64,000 nt of DNA from Azorinus chamasolen (GCA_963576725.1 OY755252.1:40056599-40120598); one strand, 5' to 3'; shown: positions 33,362-44,159, counted from the stretch's first letter. Notes: a model not told the origin generated them from the sequence alone. Program-made: numbers and translations.

Positions 33362-33614
33362 AGACGGATGAAAGTTTAATTCAAAGTGAAAACATCGCCA
33401 CCATTCCTGATTATAACATCTTCAAGCAGGCTGTGCTAGTACGGCGACCAATGTTTTCAACCTTTTTTTATCTTGCTTACACGACATTAGCATTTTAATT
33501 CTCTGAATTATAAACACTTAAGGTATTTTAAACGTATTAGCACTTCCGACGCGCACTACCTTGCCTATAACATTCCGGAAAAGAGGGATTGGCAGTTTTG
33601 AGAGACAGTCTGAA

Positions 33615-33920
33615 CACTATGTAAAACGCTCATCCGGGACCGTTCAGCATGACTTTCACCCTGCATAATCCCTTTCCCTCATATTGACGACTTTTGACGA
33701 CTCTGTAAAAGTCACTTTGTGGAAACATTGTGATAAATAGAGCATTTGCTCCTATAGGAGCAAATGCTCTATTTATCACAATAGTTTCAAATTACAGAAT
33801 TCTTAAATTTTCCTTTTCTCTAATTAATGCTCCTTTTAGGTAGATTAATTCAAAGAGGTTGTATCTAAAAATAGCCTATGGTGGAATGGGTTAAGGAGTC
33901 ACCTGCCTAAGTTCTCATTC
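33615..33920. mobile_element. Core-Y copy interrupted by TTAA-A
   Basis: The left side GACTTTCACCCTGCA and right side TTAAGGAGTCACCTGCC form the right arm of core Y once the TTAA-A copy (33665-33894) is removed. Confidence 0.72.
33665..33894. mobile_element. TTAA-A MITE nested at a core-Y TTAA
   Basis: CCCTTTCCCTCATATTGACG to GGTGGAATGGGTTAA. Perfect tip ATTTGCTCCTATAGGAGCAAAT is flanked by ~25-bp arms. The left target copy has mutated to TAAT. Confidence 0.85.
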
Positions 33921-34074
33921 TTTTACTGACAGCTCGGGTTAGCGAGGTATTACTGTAGTTACATTAACATGTACACGTGTATAGGACTGGTTAATGCTGG
34001 TAAATCTGTTTATGGTATGGTCCGCTACACTCAAACAATTCCATACATAAATAATACTAACACTAATACTGATA

Positions 34075-34322
34075 TGTGATGATGATGATGATGATGATGA
34101 ACAATACTAATAATAATAAATTATTATTATAATAATAATAACAATAATTATTAATAATAATAGTATCAGTATACTCCGTTTGCTTATGAAATAATCTTGT
34201 TTTAATTATATATTTTTATTATGCCTGTAGTTCATAGATTTCTATTACCATTATAAACCACCAGTTAAACATATTCATGAAGTCATTATTTCTAACATAA
34301 ATGTTCATTGAGTAAAGTGTTT
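34075..34322. repeat. GAT/AAT microsatellite and TTAA-D remnant
   Basis: 34075-34170 is a GATGAT tract then an AAT/TTA tract. 34174-34322 is the right half of a D copy (TTCATTGAGTAAAGTG). Confidence 0.7.
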
Positions 34323-34472
34323 AAATACAGTATCGTCGTTACTATGTAAACATAGCCAGTGTGTATCGTATTATTTATTTGGACATATTCACACGGGAGT
34401 TCTACTCAGTTGGTAAAACACACGACCGACCGACCGTGGGTAAAGGAAACACTTCAAACGTCTCGTCTGCCA

Positions 34473-34480
34473 TTCCCACG
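34473..34480 (-). promoter_or_regulatory. Distal CSL/Su(H) site
   Basis: TTCCCACG, the reverse complement of CGTGGGAA. A near-match CGTGGGTA lies head-to-head 30 bp away at 34435-34442. The orientation resembles a paired Su(H) site, but the spacing is wider than the usual 15-17 bp. Confidence 0.35.
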
Positions 34481-35076
34481 GCCCGCGCGTGTTAAACGCG
34501 CGCGCTGCACATTCTACTCCCTTTAGAGGACAAACAGACTGCCGTCTGCTTCTAAAAGTCCCCCCATTCCCTATTTTCTTATCATTTTGAAAGAAATAAG
34601 AATTGTTTCAAATTAAATCAGTATCTTATTTGGTCATGAATTGCTACAAATACGAGGCTTTTATTTGTGACTTGTTTTTATGTCTATACATTGATGCCAA
34701 TCTATACACGGGTTTAAATATAGTGAAACTACTGTATTGGGAAAATTTAAAACCACGGGAATAGTTTAAAAATCTGGAGATAATTTGAAGGAATATATCT
34801 TAACGCTGAAAACAAAAGCTAGATTACATATGCTACCTGAACAGCCGATCTCTAAGTATACGCGGGGCTCGTGCTGATCGATTTTTGGGAAACATTAACA
34901 AATATCACGGTATCGATTTTTTGTCAGGCAGAGCGTCTGACCAATGAACGCGCGTGTGACCGGCCGCTCTCAACCAATTAAATAATGCAAGCGCCTGGGC
35001 GTCTGCTGCTAATTCGAAACCAACAACAGAGGGGCGGGCTCAGCTTCTGTGATCGGTAAATTTTAATAGGCAGCAT

Positions 35077-35085
35077 CGTGGGAAA
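35077..35085 (+). promoter_or_regulatory. Proximal CSL/Su(H) (RBP-J) site
   Basis: CGTGGGAAA, an exact match to the high-affinity Notch effector site, 120 bp before the Hey start codon. Hey genes are direct Notch targets through such sites in other animals (established knowledge). Use of this site here is inference. Confidence 0.55.
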
Positions 35086-35204
35086 GAATGCCATACATAT
35101 TCCAGACCGTCGGTCAGGAAAGGTGCACATCCGTCTAGGAATAAGTGAACACAAGTCGGACTTTTTAAAAAGACAATTTTGACTTCCGCCGGAAAAAAAA
35201 GAGA

Positions 35205-35266
35205 ATGAAAAGGAGTTTGAGCCAAAGCGATGATGATGACGTTTTCGATGACCGCCTCAAGTCTGG
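35205..35266 (+). CDS. Hey: Hey coding exon 1
   Basis: Encodes [20 protein letters not shown] plus two bases of Gly21. Donor is TCTGG/GTAAGT. The intron that follows is 3965 bp. Confidence 0.9.
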
Positions 35267-38200
35267 GTAAGTGTTACATAGGGCATGGCATGTGTGCACG
35301 AGCCTTGCACGAGATATCGACTTATTGACGTCGGCGTATTGCATGTACGTACGTAGGTACTTCCTTGCACGTGCGTTGCAAATGCATGCACGCCGGGCCG
35401 AAGGGATGCCCGTGGCATAGGGTGGTGTTGGACTTGTGTTATATTTATATATATTTCTGAATTAGAAACTAGCTTTTCATTTTGATGTTAACTTCGCCTT
35501 GTAACGTAATGGTTGCAAGGCGCGACCTGATATGCATTTGAAAACAGTTTGGATCCAGTTGAGACGTCGAATAACTCGGTGTCTCATCAGGATCTAAACT
35601 GTTTTATCCTCGGTCAATAGTTTCTTTAAAGCTTGAACGATCCGAATGAAAGAAAATGTAACAGATTAGACTTTATTTTTTCATCATGAAATGTATTAAT
35701 GATAACTTAATATATGCGCTGTTTCCGTTGGATAGTGCAATACTACCTATAATTTGTTCTTGGATGTCTTCTACGAGTAGGAATTATACTTTCAAGGTAT
35801 ATACTTTTTTATCACAGATATGCGTTTTTACAGTAGACACTGTCTTTAGTGACCATTAGAAAGAAGTCTAAATCTGGATTTCTAAAACAGGTGGTAGCTT
35901 AATTCAAGAGCTTTCTATATCACCTTTACCCTGCATTGAGCAACCTCATTCTTTTTAAGACTCATATATTCAATAAATGAATGACCAATGAAGACAGGTT
36001 ATACATAGATAACTTAAAATTAACTACATGTACACCAAATACTAAACACATCTTAAACAAATCATCTCGGTTAACTGACTTATCCCTGTATCCCATGAAC
36101 AACTATTCAGGAATATAATTTTACATGTACATGTATATCACTTCATAAATGATCATTGACTACATTTTTATAATGGTACTACACGCACTTCTGGCCATTC
36201 CAGACACTTTAGAATCATTTCTATATAATTTCGTATACAAACAGAGCACATCCTGACCAGACAGCTAATACAGAAGTCGTCTGCTCTGGGTCTACTCTGT
36301 TTGTACAGTCGGGGGTTCTATGACGTAAAGGGTTAAACAACCAATCGCTCTATATCATGAGCATGCACGCGTCAATATAGACAGGTCGTTGATTATTGAA
36401 GTTATTATATACGACTGCCCTGCGACCTTTAACTCCATAATATCGCTTTTGTACGCCTTTGCAAACAGAGTAGATCCAAATCAGACAGCCCCTGTAAGAG
36501 GATCTGATCTGTTTGTTAATACAGTGTATGTAGATCTGATTCTAGATTTTCTTACATTGCACACATTTCCTATGCCCATGTGCCATTTATATTTAAATGC
36601 TAATCCAACTAATACTACTAAAATTACCGCATGAATATAAGTTATTGAATATTCATTAAGTGAACAATTCATGATCATTTTGGAAACAGAACTCTGTAAC
36701 ACTTTCATGAACATTCATGCAAGAATATTAATTCACTGGGGCTTTTATACATATACGGGATAATTTTTTACTCTGGTTAAAACTGTAGTGATTTCATTAG
36801 CAAGCAGAGCAGATCTTCATCAGAGGACTCATACAGGAGCCGTCTGATATGGGTCTACGCTGTTTGCAAAGGCGTTAAAATGCGTTCACATGGAATAAAG
36901 GGATAATTGTTAATTTTCGTTTACAAATGTCATATAAAATGCTAGACAAGGGAGGTTTCTGCATGACTGTCATTCAGCATTAAGAGGCCATATTTCTAAA
37001 AACGCAGACCTCCAGATAAAATGCGTAAATTTAAACGATTTCAATAGCTCCTTTATTTCTCCACTAAACCCTATACTGTGACCACTCTTTAGAATCGTCT
37101 CTTCGAGACGATTCGAAAGAGTGGTCACAGTATAGGGTTTGGTGAAGAAATGACGATTGTAGAATTTGGGTACGCACCTGTAACGTTTTCAGTTTTTCTT
37201 TACTAAAAGTTTGGCTTAGCAAGGTTATACTGTAGTAACAATTCCATATATGATCAGTCAATACATGTATATGTCGAGTCTCTTATTCAATAATTCTTGT
37301 TACTGTTCCTCCGGTTTTACTTTTCACACATCTCATTGTCTTTCATCTGTCACAATACATAATAGTAATTTTAAACTCTATCCCATACCTGTTTAACATT
37401 AATGTAAGAAATAATGATGTCATGAATTTATATTCGCTGAAATTTTATTTTGGTACATGAACACAGGGATTTTTTGCGTATACTTAAACCCATATTATAT
37501 CATAAGCATACAGAGCAGACCCTGATAAGACGGCCCCTATCACAGCTATCTGGTCTGGGTCTACTCTGTTTACAAAGGCATGACAGGGTTACATTAATCA
37601 CAAAAGGCTGCTGACTTTAATTTCCAAGTGCCACCATACCTGAATATCCTGAGACCCCTATTAACCCTTACTACCTAATTAGCGTCATAATGATTCCTAT
37701 CCCGCTCTCCGCGAATTGACTCGCATATACAAACAGCTTGGATCCAGATGAGACGCCGAGTAACTCGGCGTCTCACCAGGCTACAAGTTGTTTGACATTC
37801 GATCAATGGTTTCTGAAAAGCTTAATCGAATCGGACGCAGTCAAAATTGAAATTATCCAAATTTGAGCAGACATTATTTTTGTTAGTGCCATGTAAAGGT
37901 TAACGGCCTGTCATTACCCTGTCCTTTCAATGATGTCACTCTTTCACGAAATTAGAAAATGGCGTAATTCATAACGGTGTTCATACATTACTTGACTTTA
38001 ACATGTTGACCAACTATTTCTTCGACAAAGTCCATCTAATGGGACCACCAATAGTAGGGGACGTAGACGCAGATGGTAGCTTAATGCATAACGAACTTTA
38101 TGCAGAAAGCTCCTATAGGAACCCACTGTATTAATTATGTCCACCTGCTTTTAAAGACATTCATGTTTATTTATAAGTGGTTGATTTTTTAGAGGATTTT

Positions 38201-41200
38201 TGCTATAACTGTATATTCGAATAAGACTTTCTTCTATGTATTTGTAACACCTAATCATGGTGTCGAACAGTTTGGATTATGATGAGACGCCGAGTGACTC
38301 GGCGTCTCGTCTGGATCCAAACTATGTGTCACAGTTATTACCGAATTCTCATACAGCATGCTAAAGATTGAAAAGTCGCGATACGACATTTAACCCTAAA
38401 CATACCCAGATGTCCATTACGTAACGGCGCGTAGACACTTCCGTAGAAATCATGGAAAACTTAAAAACATGTTGCACTCTAGTGCTAGAATTTAAATAGT
38501 AAACGGATTTCTTTTAGACCAAGCTCCGAAGTACTTTTGTGTCTGATCTGTATCCAAACTCTCTGAAATTCATGTTTGTTATCTTTCTTTCAAGAATTAA
38601 ATAAAATAACCCTAACGATAAAGCAGACAACATTACCAGGAGCAGACGATAATTTGACCGCGTGATAGAGACTGATTAGCAACGCGGTAAAATTGACGCC
38701 GATTTGAGAACCTGATTAAAGTGTTTAGCAAGGGGTAGGGGTTTCATTAGATTGCGTGGTTTGATTTTATTAAACTGTCATGAAAATGTCACGCTAGTAT
38801 TGTTCTGTTAACACCCCTCCTACTTTACTTGACGAGAAGGACCAGTTTCCACGCTGTTAATGTGCATTTCACGATTGTTTGAAAAAATCAACACTGATTC
38901 TGATAACGGAATGCATTTTTTTGGTTCTTTGAGATTCGGCAAACTTAAACTTTTTTGCTGATAGAAACGCCTTTTCAAACCTATTAGACCCAGATCAGAC
39001 GGTTCCCATTTGCTTATGAGGTTTCTACCAATACCAAAACTCCTGTGTACATATGTAATTATAAAAAATCAGCTAATAAATATTCATGATGTTATTATTT
39101 CTTACATGAATATCAAACAGGTAAAGGGTTAAAATTATATAAATCTGAAACACCAGTTTCTGCCATAGCCTAAACCCCTGTTTTATATGCCGTTATATGT
39201 ATAACCATTCTCATGTGTCTTTTTCTTACAGGTCTCCATCTCAGAGCTGTCAGATCACAGATAGAAAGAAGAGACGAGGGGTGAGTTGAATTGAAACATC
39301 TTCACTTGATAATCCTGCCTTTTACACGTTTGCATACAGAGTAGACCCATATCCTGTAGCAGCTGTCTAATCAAGGCTTGCTCTGTTTGTTTGCCTATAT
39401 GCTACAGGGTGCCTTATATTATCATTTTGATATTAAATTAATTATCATAGCCATACTGGGGGGAGTCTTGCATGAACATCCAGAGCACTCTTTCGTCCTG
39501 ATATTTTCAAATAGAATAATTTGTAAAACTCTAGCTTTTCATATCCGCATTGTCTACATATAGAATTTTTTTGGGGACGACATAAAGTGAAAAGTAAGAA
39601 TGAATTGATTGTACTTTACGTACCAACGGTTAATTAACGAAAAATTCACTTTGCAGGTCATCGAGAAACGCCGACGAGATCGTATCAATCACAGTCTGTC
39701 GGAACTCCGCCGGTTAGTTCCGTCTGCATTCGAGAAACAAGGCTCTGCCAAGCTGGAAAAGGCAGAAATATTACAAATGACAGTGGATCACCTGAAAATG
39801 CTGCATTCCAAAGGTAAGCTGTGTATGTCAAAATGTAGTCTTTACACAGCAACAGATAACGGTGCATACTCAAATACTAAAATCGTCATTTCTCCACCAA
39901 ACCCTATGTTGTGACCACTCTTTAGAATCGTCTCGAAGAGACGATTCTAAAGAGTGGTAACAACATAGGGTTTGGTGAAGAAATAAAGGACTTATTCCTG
40001 AAAATGTTTTAATTTACGCATCTTATCTGGCTGGATCTCTGTCCTTATCTAGCTATAAAAAATGTCTGATCAAACTCTGAGCAGAAACAATTTTTGCTGA
40101 CCTCCGATTCTCTCTAACTTTTGAGAAACCACTGACGTAGTGTCAGTTAATTTGGGTCCTGAGTCCCGAGTAACTCTCATCGTCTCACCTGGATCCAAAG
40201 TCCCTGCAAAAATGTCTGCCAGATCGCGTATTGCAGGATTGGGATTCCACATTCTCTACTTTAATTAAATTTCAAAGAAAGTAATAATAGTTTTTAAAAA
40301 GTAACATTACACGTACTTTCAAAGTTAGGAGAAAATATTTTATCAAATAAATCTTCATTGGCACTGTTTTAAACCCATGCTGTTTAATTTGTAAATACAG
40401 TAAAACAACTCGGAGATTTTTGTATTGAATCATTTATGACTAGGTGACAGCTTAATGCAAAGTGAAACTCACACAGAAAGCTCCTTTTGGAACTTTCTAC
40501 ATTACTTTCACCATTTAATAATCGGCATTAATACTATTTTTAAAGTCCAGTTTAGAAGGAGTTTCCTGTAAAGCTGTGTCATATCAATTTATTTAAATAA
40601 TGATAAACAAACACTCATGTAAAACCCGATCTTATGCAACCTATTATTATATTATTCAATCTATTATTATATTACTCCACCTATTATTATATTATTCAAC
40701 CCATTTAATACTGGTAAAATAGTTTTGCTCCAAACAAGGCTAATTAGGGTTCAAACCTTTTGGCATTCTTGTTTACAGAGTTGTTAAAAAAGAAAGGGGA
40801 AGCGGGGGTGGGTTTTTTTGTAAGGAACGGTACAAAATGTATTTTGAACATTGAATTTACGGCGATGTTTTACAGACAGAGATTACTCTATGTTGAAATG
40901 GTTAATTACTTTTGTATTCTTTAGTTTATACCATGCTGCTATAGATTGTTTTGTCTGCAATGCACGTCTGATTTTCTCAGCGATAAATCAAACACATGCG
41001 TGTGAAATTAAAATTTCAAGTATCCCTGCATGAAACCAGCTTGTTATCATCAAGATGGAGGAAGTTAAGTTTTCTCACGGTCAATTTAGTTCTCCGACCA
41101 AACCACTACCGTGGTCACATCTGACGAGTCATTGACTTTCTCCCAGACTTACCAAAGCTGGGAAGATACATTTAAATGAACGATTACTTTTAGAGGCAGT

Positions 41201-42917
41201 CTTTCATGTCATGTTGATAAATTATAACACAGTAAAACACCTCTACACAAACTACTTTATGAATAAATACAGATGTCTTTATACAGATGTCTTTAAAAGC
41301 AGGTGGTTGCTTAACCTATTCCCTCATATTGACGCCGTTTGACGCCTCTTCAAAAGCCAGTTTCTGAAACCATTGTGATAAATAGAGAATTTGCTCCAAA
41401 TGAACAAATGCTCTATTTATCACAATGGTTTCAAAACTACACAATTCTAAAGTTTTCATTTTCTCTAGTAAATGCTCCTTTTCAGTAGATTTATTCAACG
41501 AGGTTGGATCTAAAATAGCCTATGAGAGAATTATGGGTTAAAGCAGGACGAAAGTTGTGCAGAAAGATCCTGCAGGAGCTTTCTGCATAACTTTCGCCCT
41601 GCATTAAGCAACCGCCTGCTAGTAAGACCCAGAATTAGACCTCTCTTTTTGTGGTTACATTAGGGTTTTTTTCTGTACCTACCAGCTGGCAGTAAGGCTC
41701 AAAATTAGGCCTTTTTGTAGTCGCATCAGTACCATTTTATAATAACAGTACGAATAAAGGAGTTATGCCATGGTTAAAGCTGAAAACATGATATGTATAA
41801 TTTCATAAGCAAACAGAACAGACCCCAATCAGTAACCGTCTGATATGAGTCTACTCTAGCTATTTGGTGGATTTAGACATAAACGGAACGTATAAGTATT
41901 CACTGTTGCATGAATATCATTTAAATTGTTGTCTACAAGCACAATGTAAATTTAATACAACGATAATATAGATACAAGTGTCTTAAAATCTGGATACTTC
42001 GACAATTTAATAGGGTAAAACTGATGCCTTTTTAGGCAGTTGACTGCTTAATTCACCTAGAGGAGCTTTCTGGCTGACTTTCACCTTGCATAAAGCTGCC
42101 AATAATGATACATGTTTTTGTGTTCGGACTATCGGGGTTTTACTGTATCACAAATTTATACATTGATAACGTGCTTCAATTGACTGAAGTGAATACCAGT
42201 TTTATTAAATGATCTTTCTTTTTATTTCCAGGTATAAACGGGTACAACTACCCTGACCCTCACACCATTGCTCTAGACTACCGCAACGTTGGCTTCCGGG
42301 AATGTCTAACGGAAGTTGCGCGGTACCTCATGACTGTAGAAGGAATGGACCTTCAAGATCCCCTTCGACTGCGTTTGCTAAGTCACCTCCAGTGCTTCGC
42401 CACACAAAGAATTTCCTCTGTGAAGCCATCATTTCAAAACTCTTCATGGAATTCCCTCAATTCCATGCCATCTCACCCTACCATGAACACTCTGAACAGT
42501 AACCAATACACCGGAAACACTATGTCGTCAATGTCGGCCATTATGCCGTCACAACATTCCAGCCAATCAGATCAGCTCGCACTGTCTTCCCATGATACCC
42601 ATCCAGGAGTACCCTCAGTGACTTTCAGCGATTCCCGTCTTAGCCAATCAGAAAACGCGATTCATTCGTCGATGCGGATACCCACAGCTTCTACAATGGG
42701 TTCTCAGAGTCACATGGCATCAATGTCATCAAATTCAGGACAGTCTTTAACTCCGCCATCACTTCTGAATCAACAGATTCATTCACAATTTCCAATGTTG
42801 AACATGAACTCTATGATGTCACCGAACAACGCTCAAAGTTACAATAGCGCGGGAAATTTGAATCAGTTAGGATCAGTGAAACCATACAGACCTTGGGGAT
42901 CGGAAATTGCATATTAA
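35205..42917 (+). CDS. Hey: Hey: hairy/E(spl)-related bHLH-Orange repressor with YRPW motif
   Basis: Coding exons are join(35205..35266, 39232..39280, 39657..39813, 42232..42917), 954 nt, 317 residues, all with GT-AG introns and consistent phases. Residues 34-90 are the bHLH domain. The basic region is [13 protein letters not shown], with Gly37 at the place where Hes proteins have proline, a Hey hallmark. Helix 2 reads [19 protein letters not shown]. Residues 105-146 are the Orange domain ([13 protein letters not shown]). A Ser/Met/Gln-rich linker follows. The C-terminus is KPYRPW (YRPW 308-311) then GSEIAY, equivalent to the vertebrate tail after YRPW. Hey proteins form homodimers or Hes heterodimers, bind E-box-like DNA in the nucleus and repress transcription downstream of Notch (family knowledge). 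The start at 35205 is supported by A at -3, an in-frame TAA at 35166 and an N-terminus ([12 protein letters not shown]) like other Hey proteins. Length fits the family (about 300-340). Introns are full of MITEs. Confidence 0.96.
35530..36003. mobile_element. TTAA-F and TA-B copies in Hey intron 1
   Basis: 35530-35680: F core AAACAGTTTGGATCCAGTTG ... CATCAGGATCTAAACTG. 35831-36003: TA-B copy with one Y arm mostly deleted (TAATTCAAGAGCTTTC). Confidence 0.65.
36085..36906. mobile_element. Three TTAA-D copies in Hey intron 1
   Basis: 36085-36336, 36425-36665 and 36697-36906, in alternating orientation. Each has recognisable core X arms (CAAACAGAGCACATCCTGAC; CAAACAGAGTAGATCCAAAT; AGCAGAGCAGATCTTCATCA) but eroded tips. 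Confidence 0.65.
37010..37185. mobile_element. TA-G palindromic element in Hey intron 1
   Basis: ACTGTGACCACTCTTTAGAA pairs with TTCGAAAGAGTGGTCACAGT around CGTCTCTTCGAGACG. It is one of the best-preserved copies, with ~40-nt arms. Confidence 0.8.
37378..37902. mobile_element. TTAA-D then intact TTAA-F in Hey intron 1
   Basis: 37378-37592 is a D (AATGATGTCATGAATTTATA; core arm ATACAGAGCAGACCCTGATA). 37661-37902 is an F from TTAACCCTTACTACC to AAAGGTTAA, with a perfect tip GACGCCGAGTAACTCGGCGTC. Confidence 0.75.
38035..38580. mobile_element. TA-B and TTAA-F copies in Hey intron 1
   Basis: 38035-38210 is a decayed TA-B. 38265-38390 is an F core with perfect GACGCCGAGTGACTCGGCGTC. 38500-38580 is a further F fragment. 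Confidence 0.62.
38960..39131. mobile_element. TTAA-D copy at the end of Hey intron 1
   Basis: Core X is truncated at its centre (CCCAGATCAGACGGTTCCCA joined to TTTGCTTATGAG). Right end is AATATCAAACAGGTAAAGGG. It ends about 100 bp before the exon 2 acceptor. Confidence 0.65.
39232..39280 (+). CDS. Hey: Hey coding exon 2
   Basis: 49 nt between acceptor TTTTTCTTACAG and donor GAGGG/GTGAGT. Encodes [16 protein letters not shown], the start of the basic region, ending exactly at the diagnostic Gly37. Too short to be seen as an open frame. Confidence 0.93.
39320..39395. mobile_element. Core-X fragment in Hey intron 2
   Basis: GCATACAGAGTAGACCCATA and GGCTTGCTCTGTTTG around TCCTGTAGCAGC. Confidence 0.6.
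39657..39813 (+). CDS. Hey: Hey coding exon 3 (bHLH)
   Basis: 157 nt from acceptor CACTTTGCAG to donor AAAG/GTAAGC. Encodes the rest of the bHLH without an internal intron. Reading through the donor would add an intron-derived tail and remove the Orange and YRPW regions. Confidence 0.95.
39840..40030. mobile_element. TA-G palindrome just inside Hey intron 3
   Basis: The palindrome occupies 39895-39977: two 40-nt arms (CACCAAACCCTATGTTGTGA and its partner) with a 3-nt loop and one mismatch. It begins about 80 bp after the exon 3 donor, so the nascent intron could fold there. Confidence 0.82.
40030..40700. repeat. F and B fragments and a 22-bp triplicate in Hey intron 3
   Basis: 40030-40215: F fragment (CACCTGGATCCAAAGTCC). 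40395-40575: TA-B remnant with Y arms around GCTCCTTTTGGAAC. 40639-40700: three units of CTATTATTATATTATTCAA. Confidence 0.6.
41229..41676. mobile_element. TA-B MITE interrupted by TTAA-A (Hey intron 3)
   Basis: Left end CAGTAAAACACCTCTACAC; the Y left arm stops at GGTGGTTGC and resumes at AGCAGGACGAAAG after the TTAA-A copy. Tip AGATCCTGCAGGAGCTT. Confidence 0.82.
41311..41541. mobile_element. TTAA-A MITE nested at a core-Y TTAA
   Basis: TTAACCTATTCCCTCATATT to GAGAATTATGGGTTAA, with TTAA at both junctions. It sits in the same TTAA of core Y as the copy at 20259. Confidence 0.88.
42011..42148. mobile_element. TA-B remnant at the end of Hey intron 3
   Basis: Y left arm deleted (TTAATTCACCTAGAGGAGCT). 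Right end is CGGGGTTTTACTG then TA, about 80 bp before the exon 4 acceptor. Confidence 0.68.
42232..42917 (+). CDS. Hey: Hey terminal coding exon (Orange, linker, YRPW)
   Basis: Starts after acceptor TTTTTATTTCCAG and completes Gly90. It contains the Orange domain, the Ser-rich linker and YRPW, and ends at TAA 42915-42917. Homology begins in frame upstream of the first ATG in this exon. Confidence 0.95.
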
Positions 42918-43140
42918 TACTTAAAAAAAATAACACACAAGGAGAAGTTTGTATTTTATGACAGTTGTTTCCATGACAACGAACAGTGCAATAAGTTTGA
43001 ATCTGATAAGATATTTTAAAAGCAATAATTCAAAGGTCAGGGTGTAATATAAATGGATATTAAATGAGGTGATTTTAGTGATAAGAGTGACACAAGACGA
43101 TTTGACACGTCGACAATTCTTTGACATTCGCGACACGTGT
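42918..43140 (+). other. Hey 3' flank, probable 3' UTR
   Basis: No AATAAA lies within 220 bp of the stop codon. The nearest good plus-strand match is AATAAA at 43509-43514, beyond a MITE. The 3' end of the transcript cannot be fixed. Confidence 0.35.
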
Positions 43141-43392
43141 TTAACCCTTTACCTGATAGAAGCGGCTTTAAGCGAGTTTAATATATTCCTCCGCTGAAGA
43201 AAATAGTTCCAATTTTTAAAATAATGAACATATAGCATCATAAATAGTTTCTATATTCTAGGAGGTGGTAGCTTAAAGCAGGCTGAAAGTAAAGCAGAAT
43301 GCGCATTAAGGCGCATTCTGCTTTACTTTCAACCTGCTTTAAGTGGTCACCTGTCTTCAAAACTAGAAATAGGCTATTGGGTAAAGGGTTAA
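43141..43392. mobile_element. TTAA-ended MITE carrying core Y
   Basis: Outer ends TTAACCCTTTACCTGATAG and CTATTGGGTAAAGGGTTAA are of TTAA type. The centre is a core-Y hairpin (GCTTAAAGCAGGCTGAAAGT) with an altered tip GCGCATTAAGGCGC. It combines end type and core type seen separately elsewhere. Confidence 0.8.
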
Positions 43393-43915
43393 GCCTCTAC
43401 TTGATAATCCAGCCTGTTTAGCCCTTTGCAATGGGACATACAGTGCGTTTAGTTTGTGCTCTTTTATCTTATATATTACTGATCTGATTCTCTACTGTAA
43501 ACTATGGCAATAAATTCCCTTATTTTATATTTTGATACACTAATTAATTTTCATAATGGAAAGAACTGTCTGTGAATAGTTAACACGCGCAGGGGTCACA
43601 TTTAACATTCTGTGCATCTGTTATACTATAAGATTTTTTATCCATCGCATAGTTTATATGCGTAAAATAAAACCCTTTTTTCAAGAGCGTTTCTTCACCA
43701 ATCCTTATGCTGTGACCAGTCTTTATGAAACGATTCTTAAGAAGGGTCAAAACAAAGGGTTTGGTGGAGAAGTGGCGACTTTAGTATTTCAATGCGCACA
43801 TATTATAATTATTGTTCTGTCATTATTATTTGGGTTTTTTTGCAAATCCAGTGCGTATCAATCTGTTCATCTCCTGGTGAGATACCACGTTAAGTCTTAG
43901 CTGGATCCAAACTGT
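43393..43915. mobile_element. Degenerate TTAA-D and TA-G remnants
   Basis: 43395-43590 may be a decayed D. 43679-43780 has a TA-G palindrome with many mismatches (ATGCTGTGACCAGTCTTTAT), followed by an F-type CTGGATCCAAACTG at 43898. The 80-codon open frame here is made of these remnants. Confidence 0.5.
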
Positions 43916-44159
43916 TAGAAAAGAGTGCCGTGTATTCACTGATAGAGTTCGCTAGATCAATAAACTAACACCACGTGTTAGAATTTTAAATAAGTATGTT
44001 TTGAAGAAAACAGTGCTATTTCTGTTTGAGTTTTATTACATGTATATCCTGTCACTTCGACAGATATTTACCATATTATTTCTTGATGGCGATTACTTAA
44101 ATTATTTACAAATATTTAAACTAACTACATTATGTATTTGAATGTGGAAACAAGTTAAC

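Larger units (their letters stand above)
34400..35204 (+). promoter_or_regulatory. Hey: Hey upstream region and 5' leader
   Basis: The 800 bp before the Hey start codon lack the palindromic elements found on both sides and are richer in CpG. They contain two CCAAT boxes (34941-34945, 34974-34978), a GC box GGGGCGGG (35031-35038) and two CSL/Su(H) sites. No clear TATA box is seen, so the transcription start is uncertain. A 16-codon upstream ORF starts at 35089 if that part is transcribed. 34400-34430 (TCAGTTGGTAAAACA) looks like a tRNA-type A box, perhaps a SINE remnant. Confidence 0.55.

Noticed and set aside
39609..39914. Separate 101-codon bHLH gene
   Set aside because: It is Hey exon 3 read through both splice sites; the true exon is 39657-39813.
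42330..42917. Separate 195-codon Ser/Met-rich gene
   Set aside because: It is the terminal exon of Hey; homology continues in frame upstream of its first ATG to the splice acceptor at 42231.
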